Shown: positions 12,413 through 25,503, counted from the first letter of the stretch. The stretch is 64,000 bases of DNA from Klebsormidium nitens (GCA_000708835.1 DF237018.1:62001-126000), one strand, 5' to 3'. Translations and numbers: made by a program. Notes: a model not told the origin generated them from the sequence alone.

Positions 12413-15400
12413 ATGGCCCCCAGCCTGACTCCGCTTCTGAACGCCCTGGGATGGGGCTCGGTCGACTTTCACGACCGGATGCTCCGCCCAGTAGGTATAG
12501 TGCTGGGGTTTCTGGTCACCGTTCTCTTCCTGTATGCGCTTGGCACCAACTCGGACCAGCTCTTGGCGCTGAGCAGTGGCCGAGTCTTGAGAAACTCTTC
12601 CAGCCTCCTGTTGTGCGAAGCATGGTTCGAGGAGCAGGATCGGGCAAGGGGGCACATGTTGGCGGGTAGGGACTTTGACACCGACCCGGTCAACATATAT
12701 GAAGTGGGCCTGCCGGAGTGGTTCGTGGCAGCGCAAAAGGATCTCCAGGAGTGTGATGTCCCATGCAGGTAAGTATCATCACCACTTGGAATGCAACCAC
12801 TCTCCCAAGTACGAAGACCGACTGCAAAACAGGCCGCTTTGTGTTAAGCGAGTGGTGATACAGAACGATGATGGTGCGATGGACTGGTTTGTTCAATGGG
12901 TTTCTGCGAACTGAACGGACTGATTGTCGCAGAGTGCAACTTCAACGGGCCAGCAGGCTTCGTTTGTTCAATAGTGACTCTCAAGTGGCTGCAATTTGAT
13001 GTGCTCCTATTGTGTAGGTTTCTCCAATCAAAACCGTTATGTAGCCTGCTTTTGTTTGATCCCAGAGTGTGGTGCCTTTGAGACTGTTGGACGGATATAC
13101 AATGGCGCTTCAGAGACCGCCGATGCCTGCAGGTTTTAAGAAAAAACATCCTGAGAAAAGCTGATAACAGGCACTCATCTTCTTGCCCTTGAAAGAAGCG
13201 CATTCTTTTCAAAGCAACTATCTTGAAAAGACACACCACAAGGCAATCAGATTGAAGAACTCAGTTGCATGTTTGATTGGCTGGATTTAGTAGGGCAAGC
13301 ATTCAGAGGAGTCTTCTTGTATGACTGCAGGTGCGGGTCTCAGCGCCAGAGCCCCACAGGCTTACAGCAATGACCTAGCTGAACAAGATTGTCATTCCAA
13401 AAGAAACCCGCAACGCTCCTCTTTTCCAGCTCCATTCGCTACAGCGACGCCCAGGCAGCGTCCATCACCCACTGGGACGCCCGTACCGACGAGTGGCCTC
13501 AGGCACCCCAAGATATCGATCACTCACATGGCTTTGCCGTTCTCCGCAACGCCGAGCCCCCAGTGCTCTTCCCCGGTCTCGCGGTTGACACTGCTCATGA
13601 GGCAGGCTATGACACCCTGATGACATCGGAGCTGGCGTCCGACGTGCCCTTACCGTATACGGGCATCGGCACAACGATTGGGGACCTGTTTGCGCTGGGG
13701 CTGCCGTTCGAGAAGAAGCAAAAGGCGGCGATGGTTGTGATTAGCAACTGCGGAGCAGCAAGTTTTCGATTGCAAGCCATTGAAAAGATGCAAGAGCTGG
13801 GAATACGAGTGGACTCATACGGGGGGTGTGCACACAACAAGGACTTTCCAAGTGAGCAATCTCACAAAGCTTGACTTCTGTTGTCTCCCTTGTGCCCATT
13901 GAGCTTCTGTATGCGTTCAAATTTCAAATGGTAGTCTCCAGATTGAAATGGTAATCTAACGACGACTGGTCGTTGATCTCTCGGGCTTCTTTTCTCCAAG
14001 TAACCTAAACTTGTCGCGTCGTCAACCGTTGGCTCTCAGTTGAACAGGCTACTTCAGAATTTTTCCAATACGCCTCCATAACCATTTGCGTTTTTACTCT
14101 TTGAAGAATTCACTGATCTGTTTTTGAGAGTCCGTGCCATCCTCGTTGGGTTTCCAGAACAAACGAGTTTGTGCTCAACCACCTTCTCTAGACGTTTCAA
14201 CGCTTTTCCTCGGCGTCTGGAGCCTCACCTTTCTCCCGTTCTGGTTTTGGAATTGCCCATTCCGATCATTTCCAGACAGTCTGCTGCTTCCCCGTTACAG
14301 GCCGTCGCTGGAGGAGCCGTTTTTGCGGGAGTTCCGCCGCCTCCGAACTCGTTCAATGCTTGCTCGCTCTTCGTTTGAAAAATGTATTCTCCTAGCCCCT
14401 TTTCGTCCTTCTAAGATTGTTATTCAGACCCAAACCCCACAGCTCGACTCCGCGTACTATCCCAGAGTGACACTCCCAGTTGCTTTCTTCCAGCCAACGA
14501 CAACCACCCCCGAGACGAGGCGGGTAACAGGGCGCGCTACGTCCAAAAGATTGCCATCGCACGCACCTACCTCTTCTACCTGGCGTTCGAAAACAGTCAG
14601 TGGCCCGACTACGTCACCGAAAAGTTCTACCACACATTGCAAGCCGGTACCGTTCCAGTAGTCATCGGCGCCCCGAACATTGCGGATTTTGCCCCGAGCC
14701 CAGAATCGTTTCTCTACTTGGAATCCGTGGAAGATGTTCCGGCCGTTGTGGGCAGGATGAAGTTTCTGATGGAGAACCGGGCCGCGTACAAGGTGAGGCG
14801 CTGGTGATGGGACAATCTAATTCTATTTTGGCAACCGCCTCTCATAAATATGGGCTTTAACTCGGTATGTGTTCCTATGTTTACGAACCAGCGGAATGTT
14901 TTGGTTGGCCTGCTCTGTTACAAAGTGGGCACGTTGTTTGGTTAGCAAGTCGAGCTTACATAATCTGACCATGGCAATTGCAATAGCAACCTTCTGAGTA
15001 AAGTTTACTTCATGCTCCTCCGTTATCGACGGGCCTCTGCATTGACATGCGTTGCCTGCTTAAATCATCCCGGCCCTCCACTGTTTTGCGATTACTCCTA
15101 AAGCAAAGTGGTAGCCCGTTCCGGCCTTCCGAGACAATCTGCTGACGTCCCAGCAAACCCACCTCACGTAATGAGAGCGCCTTCTCGTTCTTCATTCCCC
15201 ACAAAAGCAACCTAGCAATATCAGTTTTTTGACTCTTCATTTCACTTATCTTCAGATAAATATCTCTTTATGTCATATTTGCGATACAAGTCTTGTGAAC
15301 CTGGTCCTCTGCAGGCGATGCTGGAGTGGAAGCACCGCGAAGCCTCCGACGGCTTCAAAGCGATCGCCGACATTCCGAGCATCCACCCGACGTGCCGCCT

Positions 15401-15938
15401 CTGCATCCACATCGCCACCAGGCTCCAAGCACAGGAGGACAATCAAACGCGCGCTAGCATTAATCAGTCGTCCGTTGTTGGTAACAAAGAGAAAGCCCCG
15501 TACTCGAGTAAGAATGGGCGGCTGAGCACAAGATTGCCCTTGCAATTGTGCACGTGTCGCCTATCGGACGTGTCGCTATCTTCCGGGCTGCGCTTGTTGC
15601 AAGGGTTGACGGGTGCGGACGAAGTGCACCGAATATATGTACGAGAACGAGGCAGGTTCAGGTATCGTCCTGTGTTTCTTGACGGCGGAGATTTTAGCGT
15701 AAGAGCTTTGCATGCGGCAGTGCTCAGAGCGTTTCTGGTAGACAGTTATGAGCCGACTTGGGTTGAGAAAAGGAAGGTGCTGGGTATTGTATGGACCACG
15801 TGGAAGGTGTATAAAGTATACCCGGTTGGGATAACCATAAGGGCAGCCCTAGGAAACGGGTCCTTTACGACGGATAGTGACTTCCGAGAGTACTTGAGAC
15901 AGCATCCTTGTCCAAAGCTTGAGGCTATCATAGTTTGA
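12413..15938 (+). CDS. FUT11: Glycoprotein 3-alpha-L-fucosyltransferase (FUT11/FUT12-like, Golgi)
   Basis: Exons 12413-12768, 13430-13851, 14494-14792 and 15315-15938 give 566 residues, somewhat longer than the roughly 500 of land-plant enzymes. The enzyme moves fucose from GDP-fucose to the innermost GlcNAc of N-glycans in the Golgi. It has a type II membrane layout: a short cytosolic tail, then one hydrophobic segment at about residues 28-45 (GIVLGFLVTVLFLYAL). Family signatures follow: CEAWFEEQD; SELASDVPLPY; SNCGAASFRLQAIE; DSYGGC; and the CAZy GT10 core YLAFENSQWPDYVTEKF (288-304) with VPVVIGAPNI. The C-terminal part includes CRLCIHIATR and YVRERGRFRYRPVFL. The first intron joins AG|C; e2 is chosen to start at 13430 because the frame upstream contains a stop at 13380-13382 and a strong ctcctcttttccag acceptor is present. 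Confidence 0.95.
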
Positions 15939-17193
15939 TAATGAACGCCCTTCCAATCTGTGTGTAGAAGTCCTTGACAGTCGACGTTGTGCCAATAGTG
16001 CTGGAGCGTGACTCCATAGAGTAACATATCTCATAGGCGCCATGCCGCACATGTGATGAGCTTCCCACTGTCTGCATGCATGTCCTAAAATATGACTCAT
16101 CCGATGATCGTTTCAAGTTTGGGCGCTGTCCCATGCCATGATCGTCAGCCTGAGATAAGCACGGTGAACACAGAAGATGTGCCATAAGACGACCAACCAT
16201 TGAACCACGTCTACGTCGTATGAGGAGGTCTTAGTAATCGGTACGGCCGGTTGATGCAGCATGTAGAACAGAAGGCTGCGACGGCATGACGTGCTACAAA
16301 TAACCTGACGTACTGAGCTAGATTCATGTCATGCATGATATCGGCCTATATACCTGTGCATCACTGGGCTGCTTCAATGAGTCAAATGCGACGGTTCTAC
16401 TTAGGATATGTACCAGGCCTGCATCATTCGCAATGAAACATTCAATTATCATTGAACTTGCAATATTAGGCCCCACCACCTCCAATCTGCGGTTCAACGG
16501 AGTCGGAACCTGGCGGCAGAAGCCGACCCGATCATGAGCCCGGGATGAGCCCGCAAGTACGGCACGTTGATAGCGAAGCTAAAGTACTAGATTCGATCCC
16601 GGCGCACACCGACCGTCGTCCACGCATACATGCAGGTTTTGCATTTGGCGACGCACAGATCGAAAGTTCTTATTGATGCAAGGCTGTTAGGTTGAGCTTT
16701 CCGCTCCTTGTTCGAAGGGCTCACGGGGACGCATGACGATAGTGATTGCAATTAATTCAAACATGTTGCATTGAAACGCTAAGTTTAGATTACGTTACTG
16801 GATATCAGTCGTCAGCCTGCCGGAAGGTCCTCGAGGATCATGTAGACTTTTAGTTATTGTGACAAATCGGTCTCATATGATATCAGCTAACAGTAGAGTT
16901 TTTCCTCTCGTTTTGTTAACAAGGTAAGTTTCAGAATTTTACAATTTCTACGTCGTATAATCTTCATGTGGTTTTGCATGCGCACAATGAAAAGGCTGTT
17001 GTTTATACTCAAAAAAGTGAGGCGGTAAGGACTATGTTGGAAGCGGCAGACTTCACCTCTTTCACCCACTGATATGTACTGGCCTTCTATGAGCGTGACA
17101 AAAGTCGCATCTATCTTTTATATCGAAAATGTTCGAGATTATAACAATCAACCACACAGGAAGTTTGCTCCTTTGACGGTTGTCCTCGTAACC
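15939..17193. other. Convergent intergenic region fucosyltransferase/SDR1
   Basis: About 1.25 kb between two stop codons on opposite strands, expected to carry both 3' ends. It is AT-rich from about 16640 on. I see no coding exon, RNA gene or repeat. Confidence 0.5.
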
Positions 17194-20100
17194 CTACTCC
17201 TCCTTCTTGTATCCCCGCCCCTCCTTGAAGTTGAAGTCCTTGGGCGCTTTCAGACCCCCACCCAGCATTTCGGTGGTCTTCTTTACGGGCGAATTCTTGC
17301 CGCTGAACTGCGACCACAGCTGCAGCTGCAGAAGCTCCGGCTCGAACGCCTGGATGTAGAACATGAGGCTGTACCACGACGGGATCACCACGCGCTGCAG
17401 GCGGTAGCGCGCGGCCGCGACCGCGCGGCGCGCGAGCGCGGGGGTGGGGAAGACCGGGAAGAGGCCAAAGCCAGCCTCCTGCACGGGTTGACGGAGCAGA
17501 ACGGTTTACGGGTTTGTCTCTTTGAAGGTGAACGGTAGAAGCTCACGAATTTTACACAGAAAGTTCCGACGGTGAGGAAAGTCTCGAACCGCGATGGCAA
17601 GAAGTCGTCTGTTGCATAACTGCCGGTAACAGTGAAAACGTGTCTCTCTCCTGGGCAGCTGATCGCAGAGGCTTGCGTATCGAACAGGCTGAAGAACCGT
17701 GATCGTTTTGAACGAACGTTGTCGAAGATCACTCGGCGCTCAAACTTTCTGCTCAGATCAGGTTCAGACCGTAAATACTGGACTTAACATCCAGGAAAAA
17801 CCATCTCAATCTCGATAGATCGAACAAGCGCTCAACATTCAACGCGCCTTCACATTTTCGTGGAGTGGGTCCTACTGAAAGCTGGGGAGAACGATGATTA
17901 GCGGCTCACCCCGCGGCGGCGCACGGCGGTGTCCCCGGTGGCGAACTCGCCGCTGGGCTGCACGGCCTTGCCGTCCGTCATGTCGGACTTGACGACGCCC
18001 GGCAGGAAGAGCGTGATGGGCACGTCGCTGCCCAGCTCCAGGCGGAGCGTCTCGAAGAACGCGCTCACCGCGGCCTTGGACGCCTGGCAGAAAAGGGTGA
18101 GGTGATTAGGTATCATCTGACAGTGCAGATACCATCTAGCATCGCAGACTTCGACGGTGGTTCGAACGCGCAGTCCACGTAGCGCTTCGTAGCTCAAGAA
18201 GGTCTAAGAAAAGCTCCAGCACAACGATTTGAAAGAAGGGGCTGAAAGGAGAGGCAGCAAGAGGACAAGAAACGAACGTATGTCTGGAATTGAAAGTCGA
18301 ACGCTGGGCTCCGGTTGATGGGCTCCGTTTCCGCGGTCAATTCACGATGCGACAAGAATAGTCCCCACAAACCACAATCAAATTTTTTAAAATACGAGAA
18401 GTTGTCGTCAACAACTGGGCTTCTTGTTCTGAAGACGAGTTTTAAGGCGAAGACTTTTGAAGGCAGTCCCAACCCGCAGGTACCAGAAAAAGCTGGCAAG
18501 ATAAACGGCAGGCGAGGTAACTCCTGCGGAAGCACCTAAGAAGATCGGCATGCGGCTCTTGACAACATCGCTTATATAACAACGTGGATCCCAAGCTTTC
18601 CGTCAAATTAAATTTTATAAATGAATTACACACCACGTCTAAAGACTGTTATCAAATCCGTTAACCTGTCCTATGTTTTTGCCATTGTCAGCACAAGAAA
18701 GAAATGCGTACGAAGGGTCACGATGCTTTTCCCGTTCATGAGATGAAAGTAACTCTGAAAAGTTTGGCTGACGCTGTTGTAAGAGAAGCTGTCACTACTG
18801 ATTATGGCAGGGCTGGGCGGCTATACTATCCGCACTGGGAATTAGGGTCGCAATGAATGGAGCAAGATGGCCGGGAACATATGCCTTCATTCGTAAAGAA
18901 GCCAAAAATCAAACAACAGTCCACGAACCAGACAGAAAGCTGACGCAATGCGCTGCTATGCAAAGCTGGAAACGCGGCATTGTACTCACGTTGTAGATGG
19001 TGTTCTTGAGCTGTGGCAAGTAGGACGCGACGGAGTCGTTGACGACGAGCTGACCCCCGCTGCGGCGCAGGTGCGGCAGCGCGAACTTGGTCGTGTTGAC
19101 GTAACCCCAGAAGTTGACGTCCTGTGACGTCAGCAGCTCGAGGTGTCAGCAAAAGTCCGGCTGCTTGTCTCGCAGATTCCAGCAGCACTGGGTTTTTGAC
19201 TGAAAATCGCGCAAGGCGAAAAGAGAGGCGGAACAAGTATACGAGCCTTGCCAACGGATCAAAACCGAGGTTACAAAAGTGGAAAGCCGAAGCGCCTCAA
19301 AAGCAGACCGGACGACTTAACCATCTGTTAGATTGTCAGAGTGTGTCTCAATCTTGCCCAGACTCGACTACGAGAAGAGAAGGAAAAGTCGTCAGACCCC
19401 AGTGCAGCTTATGGTCAATCGTAAGGCGACGAGCTCACCATGATCGAGCGGACCTTCTGTGTATCTTCCAGTTCCTCGAAAGGAAAGATCTGAATCAGTC
19501 CGGCGTTCAACACCAAGGTGTCAACTGCGGAACAAAGATGAAGATCATAAGCACTGACTTCCACGTCCTTAGAAGAGCGCAGCAGGGGTCAGGTGCCTTA
19601 TCTAGCCAAAGCAGCTGCAGTACATCACAAACCATCGTCAACCTGGATTGAGCATGGGAAAGGCTTCGTGGTCCTGAGAAGCAAAGAAGACGTCACTGAC
19701 AACAGATATGTGTGGCTGAGAATCCTTCTTCATCGGTCGATCTACGAGATGTAGGTACGAATGCTTCTCTCAAAATTCAATGTAAATCAAGGCGACACAA
19801 TCAAACTGCTCACGCCTCTGGAAGTGCTGGACGGTCTCGTCCACCGCCTTCTTGCACCCTTCCTCGTCGCCCATGTCCGACTGAATGGTCAACACGTCCT
19901 TGCAACCGAAGCCCCTGTTGCAGACACGGAGCGGCATAGCAACATTCAAACTTCGTCGGAAGATTATGTGGAGATTATTCCAGCTTCCGCCGACAGGGAA
20001 AGACAAGTTCCAAATGATGTGACTACGGACTGCGGACAGAGTCGTATCCAAAGGACACGATTATGCAGAGTGCAACCCTTGGCCCTAGCCCTATGATCGA

Positions 20101-21186
20101 AGATTCAAAGGATCAATCAGAACTCGCAGAGAACCTATGCCAGTAAGATTTACCTCGTTCTCACTTTCCTTCTCCGTCAGCTTTGTAAGCACTGCTTCCA
20201 ATCGAATTCAACAACCCATCCTTGCGAGAAGGTATCAAAATCTGTCCACTTGCCTGCACTTTTGAGCAACGGCCTCCAACTGCTCACCCCGTCGAGCGAC
20301 CAGAGCGAGCAGTGCTCCCAGCCTAGAGTATTCGTAGGCGATATGCTGCACAGACAAAAAACTTGAGCCAACGAATCAGCCAAAAGATTCGTTCTCATGG
20401 GACTTGGGTGAAGTCTGGTTGACCTCCAAATGTTTCCCAACTTCGTTTTACAGTATGACATACCACTAACCTTCAAGAGGACCCCTGAAGTGAAGGTTGA
20501 GAGAAAAAGCCAAAGATTGAGTTGAATGACTCGAGTCGATTCAACGAGTTCAACATTCGAGCACCTCGGTGACCAGATTCAAGATGGGTTTGAGTTTTGA
20601 GTCAGTAGGCTGCTGACAAAGTCCAGGAGAATCTAAATTGCAAATTCCAAGTGCCACACTTGAAAACCGTTGAGCGTCATATCACAGTAGCTTTCTTCCA
20701 GCTCTCCTCTATCGTTAGCGATTGATGACGGAGTTGCAATGCCTGCCCCCTCTTCGTCTTGACCACTTCCTGCATGTCATGAACTGAAATTGCCCACTTC
20801 GATCTCAGATCCTGAGATGCAATTCCCCATTCAAAGACCTCAGTCCCCTTCCCAAACAGCAGACGTTATGGTGTTTTTGCTCTATACTCCAGCTTTTGCC
20901 TACCCAAGTATCCCCAATGCTTTTTTATCACCCCCCCTGATTCTTCCCCCCTGCTAGTCCTCCAAATTGCATGAAACCACCCTACCTCCCCAATCCCCGA
21001 GCTGGCCCCCGTGATGAGCACGACCTTGTCTTGCATGGACAGGGGGAAGGTGAAGAGCCGCCGCAGCACGCGCCAGAGCGCCAGCACCGGGTAGGTCGTC
21101 ACCAGAGTAACTAGCATGATGAGCGGCCAGATCAACTCCAGCACGCCGTTCAGTCCAACCAACATGGTGTCCTTCAGGGTCTCCAT
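17194..21186 (-). CDS. Short-chain dehydrogenase/reductase, 11-beta-HSD/steroleosin-like (SDR paralog 1)
   Basis: Seven exons: 21186-20986, 20345-20254, 19914-19814, 19524-19439, 19121-18990, 18083-17910, 17478-17194 (356 residues). It is a predicted NAD(P)-dependent oxidoreductase anchored by an N-terminal hydrophobic stretch (about residues 11-45), with the Rossmann motif TGASSGIGE at 59-67, LNAG ending at 140, and the catalytic set S190, Y203 and K207 (IYNASK). It resembles plant hydroxysteroid dehydrogenase/steroleosin proteins, but I see no clear proline knot, so endoplasmic reticulum rather than oil-body location is equally possible; the substrate is unknown. Intron 2 uses a GC donor (tgcag|gcaagt). 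It has the same exon pattern as SDR2 at 54593-58875 except that one intron is absent here. Head-to-head with MYND copy A. Confidence 0.93.
20252..20255 (-). other. GC donor of a GC-AG intron in SDR1
   Basis: After the exon ending AAGTGCAG at 20254 the intron starts gcaagt, not gt. AG|GCAAGT is the usual strong context of the rare GC-AG class. The phase 2 junction then joins AG|G at 19914, exactly as in SDR2, whose equivalent donor is an ordinary gt at 55351-55352. The junction is forced by the paralog alignment. Confidence 0.85.
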
Positions 21187-22092
21187 GGTCGAATGTGTGT
21201 AAAGGCTCTTGATGTAGCGACGTAAATGAATCCTGGCAAACGAAGACCGAGTGGCCTCAAATTAACCGGGAAACGCTTCTTCTGAACGCTGATAGATTTC
21301 AACTTGAAGATGTCATCCGCTGCTCACTCCTGGTGTATCCTTAGCTGGTTGACATATCGAAGTCGTCTCGGCTTCGCAATCTGGGCTTCCGATTGCGCGA
21401 GCTCAGCTGAAGGGTTGATGACTGAGCTGCTTCGCTCCCCGATGCTTTGACAGATCAGCGTCCACCGTATCTGCTTCCTAAGTTTCTGATTTTTTGATAG
21501 GTAGCACAGAAGGTCGACAAAGGTGCCTGCAGCATCGAGCGCAAGGTCAGCAAACGTCCAAAGCAGAGTGCGTCGCTAGCTGGCAAGGTCATTGCAAAGA
21601 GCTCTCTGAGAACACCTGAATCCCCACCCTGAGTCTTCCCTGCCCTTCGAAAGTCGACATGCAGGCCGCCAGTCCGCCTTGCATGCTGAGCAATGCGTGC
21701 ATGCATTTACTTCCATACGTGCATGCAGCACGAAAAGTAGCGCATCTCTGGTATGAAAGGCGAGGCCGGCGCCGCGCCGGCGCGGCAGTGCTGCGGCGCG
21801 GCGGGATCCCCCTATCAGGGTGCCAGCGTGGCAAAGTGCCGGTCATTGATTGGTTCTTTTTGGCGCGAGCTTCTTCCAAGGTGCTCCGAGTCAGCGTCAA
21901 CCACTGGCACTAGTCCTAATCAGCAGTCACATTGACACTGATCAACAGGGGATATGTACCTGTGACAAATGTACCTAAGGCTAGAGTACCGTAGTTGAAC
22001 ACGGCAAAGGTTTTGAAGCTGGCAGCCTGGCACACTCTCACATTCTTCCACTGCCAGTTCATTTTCCAAAGAAAGTGGAAGAGCACAAAAGG
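21187..22092. promoter_or_regulatory. Divergent intergenic region SDR1/MYND copy A with GC-rich and TGCATGCA elements
   Basis: This is the shared upstream region of two divergent genes. Three GCATGC-core sites lie at 21681-21686, 21698-21705 and 21720-21727; the last two are TGCATGCA palindromes like RY elements. A very GC-rich, self-complementary stretch follows at about 21762-21805. From about 21800 to 21960 the sequence matches the region upstream of MYND copy B (29085-29240), including the shared string ggcgcgagcttctt and ctccgagtcagc. The regulatory role is inference. Confidence 0.55.
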
Positions 22093-24360
22093 ATGGAGGC
22101 CGGGGGCAGCCAGAATTCAGAGACGGGCAATGGTGGCGCAGTCAAGCCCCTACAACCAAAAGTGCGCCGGAGCTCTGTCTCGTCACTAAGCGGGACGGAG
22201 ATTGAGCAGCGAATGACAGAAAAGGGAGCTGTGGAACTGGACCTGTTGAGACCTGAAAGCAGTGCTTGGCTGAAGGGGATCTTCAAGCAGATTCGCTCCG
22301 GTGACCTTGAGACACGCTTCTGTGCGTTGTGGAGATTCAAGGATGTTTTCAACAACATGGCCGTGGCCAAGGGCTCCGGACAGATCACTAGGTTTGCAGC
22401 GTACATGCTAGAGCAGGGCATTCTAGAAGAGGTCATCAGGATCTTAGACGCAGCGCAGTCAGACGGGGATTGGTATCTCATACCCAGGCTTTGGACAGGC
22501 TACAGTGCAATCTCAAAGTTGGACTGTGCTTGAGAATTGTTCACGGCTTGATGCTGGATGTTCGGACAGTGCGCTTCGTCAGAAAAGCCATACCCAACCT
22601 CCTCTCCATTGTCGAGGGAGTCTACTTCGCAAAGCCGGTCACAGCCGGCGAGTTTGCTGCTAGAGGGCTTGAATCGGAAGTGCCTTCTGACCGGCATGAG
22701 TACGACAAGAAGCCAGCTTTGGGCATCCTGCTTCAGCTGTCCGTCTGGTCAAAGCAAGCCAGGTCTACGATCTGTAGTAGGACAGTCTTCCTCCGGCGGG
22801 TCTTGAGAGACTGCATGGCACGCAGCGAGTTTGCGCAGGAGATGATCGAGCGGGTAGTCGTGACCTCCAGAACGCTGCTCCAAGATGAAACCTGCAACCT
22901 TGTTGTTTTGTTCGACGAACTTCTGGATGTCAGCTTTAGGGCTCTCTTGAGATAGCGCAGAGGAGAGAGACGCTTGAGTCTGCCATGCACCTCCTCCAGG
23001 ACCTGGGGGCTCAGCTAAAGTTGCACCCACAAGGGAGAGTCCTTGAGCCAACTGCACACGGCCAGGCCAACAAGGATTACTACACCACGCAGTTGGTAGC
23101 AGTAGCCAATTGTCCCGGCTTCATGCTGGATCTCAGACCCATGCTGTACCTGTATCTGAGCATCTTCCACGCACTGTTCCGCCCCTTCCTCTTGAGTGGT
23201 GGTCCTGGGCAGTGCACGCCGGCGCAAGACCAAGAGCTCCAGAAGTACTTAGCCGCAAACCCCACCGCAATGGCTAGGAGGCGCCAGATCTGCAACATTC
23301 TAGCACCAGCCAAGCCCCCTCTAAAAGTTCGACAGAACTCACAGCCTTCTAGCCCCCGCCCAGAACCTGCAAGCGCCAAGTCCGCAACCGCTTCCGCTTA
23401 CGTCTACAAGCCGATCGAGAATCCCCTCGGGTTCGTTCCAGGAACGGCTAGCTACTGGTATGGGGATGACGCGAAGTCTCGGAGGAAGTGCTCGCACTCG
23501 AGCTGCTCCGAAATGGAGTCAGCATCGAGGCGTTTCAAGGTCTGTAGCGGCTGCAAGCTCGCAATCTACTGCTCCCAAGGTAAGGTTCTGTCACATGGAT
23601 GGCTCGGCCGGAATTTCAGTGCTTATCTTACTTCTCTACTTCAGTCTGTGTTGGATATAATCTTGTCGCAGGATATTTGGTGGGATCAATAACATGCCCA
23701 GCTTGTATTTAGTCAATCTCTGGCAAACCGACTGCTCAATGACCGCCGGTGGACCAATCTCTCAAATGTAGCCCGCCATGTGCTTATATGTTGGTTCAAG
23801 AGGGCAAGCTGTGCGAATACTTCAATGAAGAAGCTTCAAGACAGATGACTTGATTACTATAATGCGTGCAGATTGTCAGAAGGCTGCCTGGAAGGGTCAC
23901 AAGAGTCGGTGTCGAACAGTGAATAAGGTAAGCCAAAACTTCACATACTAAGGTAACTCTCGGACCTTTCAACATGACCTCTTGGAGGGTAAGCCTGCTA
24001 TATCTTCTGATGTATTTTTGCAAGCTGCTGTTGATCCTTGAGTATGACATGTCTCGTCCGACATTGGCTGAATCTGCGGCAAAACTGAGCCCTTGAACGA
24101 TGCAAGGTTTGCATCGCCGCCACTGGATAATGTCCAGATGTGACCCTTCGGAGGGTCCATTGTTGTGTCAAAATCACATGATAGGATCCGGAAAATTGTG
24201 CTTGAAGCAGCTCTCAATTCTGATTGACTTAACCACCTACCATTCAGGGTGGCGGCAGCAAGTGAGCTGGTAGAAGGTTGCTGTATGGTTGTTGAGTACC
24301 GCACTTTGCAGTCGCGATTGCCTATGCGATATGCGAACAGCCCCCTGATAGAAGCATCTC
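21770..24360 (+). repeat. Segmental duplication, unit 1 (carries MYND copy A)
   Basis: This segment aligns with 29040-31555. The match begins upstream in the GC-rich element and ggcgcgagcttctt region, runs through the whole MYND gene, the intron inside the finger, and on into 3' flanking DNA (for example the ccattcaggatggcgg-like string near 24243 and 31428, and the cccctgatagaagcatct-like string near 24342). End points are approximate. Coding parts look much more alike than copies C, D and E, so this is the youngest duplication in the family. Confidence 0.75.
22093..23951 (+). pseudogene. MYND-finger protein, copy A, broken by two frameshifts
   Basis: Close relative of the intact copy B. 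It starts MEAGGSQNSE at 22093. Compared with B, one G is missing at about 22518 (ctcaaag-ttgg), giving a TGA at 22531-22533; reading resumes in another frame to about 22944, where two extra bases (ctctcttgag) produce a TAG at 22953-22955; a third frame then runs to the MYND finger. Exon 1 ends at 23579 (phase 1) and exon 2 starts at 23872. The finger keeps its zinc ligands (CSHSSC, CSGC, YCSQ|DC, HKSRC) but has lost one residue (WKGHK against WKEGHK in B). Reading on without another splice ends at TAA 23949-23951. Most likely a decaying duplicate; sequencing errors are the alternative. Confidence 0.8.
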
Positions 24361-25487
24361 CGACAGGCCGCATTGATCATAAATAATCGTTGAGGTGGGC
24401 CGCCTTTGTGGTCTGTCCTACTAGGCTATACACGAATAGATTGGGCGTGCAGGATCAGAGCATCTCAAACGAGGGCTGTCTCCCAAGGCGTTGCGCTCTG
24501 CCTCACTTATGAAGTTCGCTTTAAAGGCACATGCAATTGTTGAATGTTATGCTCCGACTCATGGCAGAAGCGTGAGACGCGATCCCGTGCTATGCTGTGA
24601 CGGACGGTACCAGGTTGGGTACACAATCGTTGAATGCAGTCGCGGCCGGCTTTGAGATGCAAGTTATCGAAGTCGAAAGCTGCAATGGCTGGCAGCGTTT
24701 TGGCATATATGTGAGTCGCACCATGGAGACTCATCTATGTCACACGTTGAAATTCAGCCGCTTCGAAACCGTTAAACTAGCTAGGCGCACTACAAACCAA
24801 GGTTGACTAGTGACGGTCATGGCTGCAAGCTTCACTGATCTCAGCTGGCGGCCAGGCGCATGTGTACATATGTCAATTGATTCATGCAAAGGCATCATAT
24901 TTAAGCTCCAGATGGCCGTTTAAGAATGAGACGTAATCAAGGTCATCCCGGGCGTACCACACAGGTGCTGATTGCTATATACAATTCTCGGACATACAAG
25001 TTCTCTAATCCTGAGGGATCCTAGGGAACGGATGGCCGGAGGATCCAAATGATCGGTTTGTCATCTGTGGGCATTCTTACGTACCCGGGCTTGGCATCAT
25101 GGGAGTCAACCACCGGCAAGGGATAACTGCTAGCTCGAGACTGGGCCTTTCTGATGGTCGAAAAAAGTTTCATTGAGAGCCACACTGCTGTATCTAGGCC
25201 TTCTCAGAAGACTTTTTAATCACTACCAACTTAATTAGCAAAACTAATCCATCAACATATGTGCACTGTACAAGCATATCCTCTCTGTTTCTACGGTGTT
25301 TCTACGGTGCCCACACAGTCCGCTTTGGGCAGTGGGTTGCAACCTCTTGCTACGTACTATAATCCTAGCATTGTCGTCTATATATTTTGAACAGTACAAT
25401 CAATCCTCTCGCTCAAAGTATTTCGAGGTCTAATATTTCAAGCGACTCTTTGCTAGTACGCTGAGGAGTCACGCACTTGCTAGCACG
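23952..25487. other. Convergent intergenic region MYND A/MYND F
   Basis: 1.5 kb between the ends of two convergent genes. The first 400 bases belong to the segmental duplication shared with the flank of MYND copy B. A short direct repeat, gtttctacggt, occurs twice near 25288-25308. No further exon or RNA gene is visible. Confidence 0.5.
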
Positions 25488-25503
25488 CTAAGGAGGCAAG
25501 CAC
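25450..25503. repeat. 27-base tandem duplication across the stop codon of MYND F
   Basis: Two adjacent 27-base units, 25450-25476 and 25477-25503, share ttgctag-acgct-aggag-caa/cgcac with five or six mismatches. The right unit contains the last codons and TAG (25490-25488) of the MYND F gene; in the left unit the same position reads CAG, so the duplicate stop is not conserved. Confidence 0.8.

Noticed and set aside
16570-16610. tRNA-like string gattcgatcccggcgc
   Set aside because: It has the look of a T loop but no pairing stem and no cloverleaf upstream.
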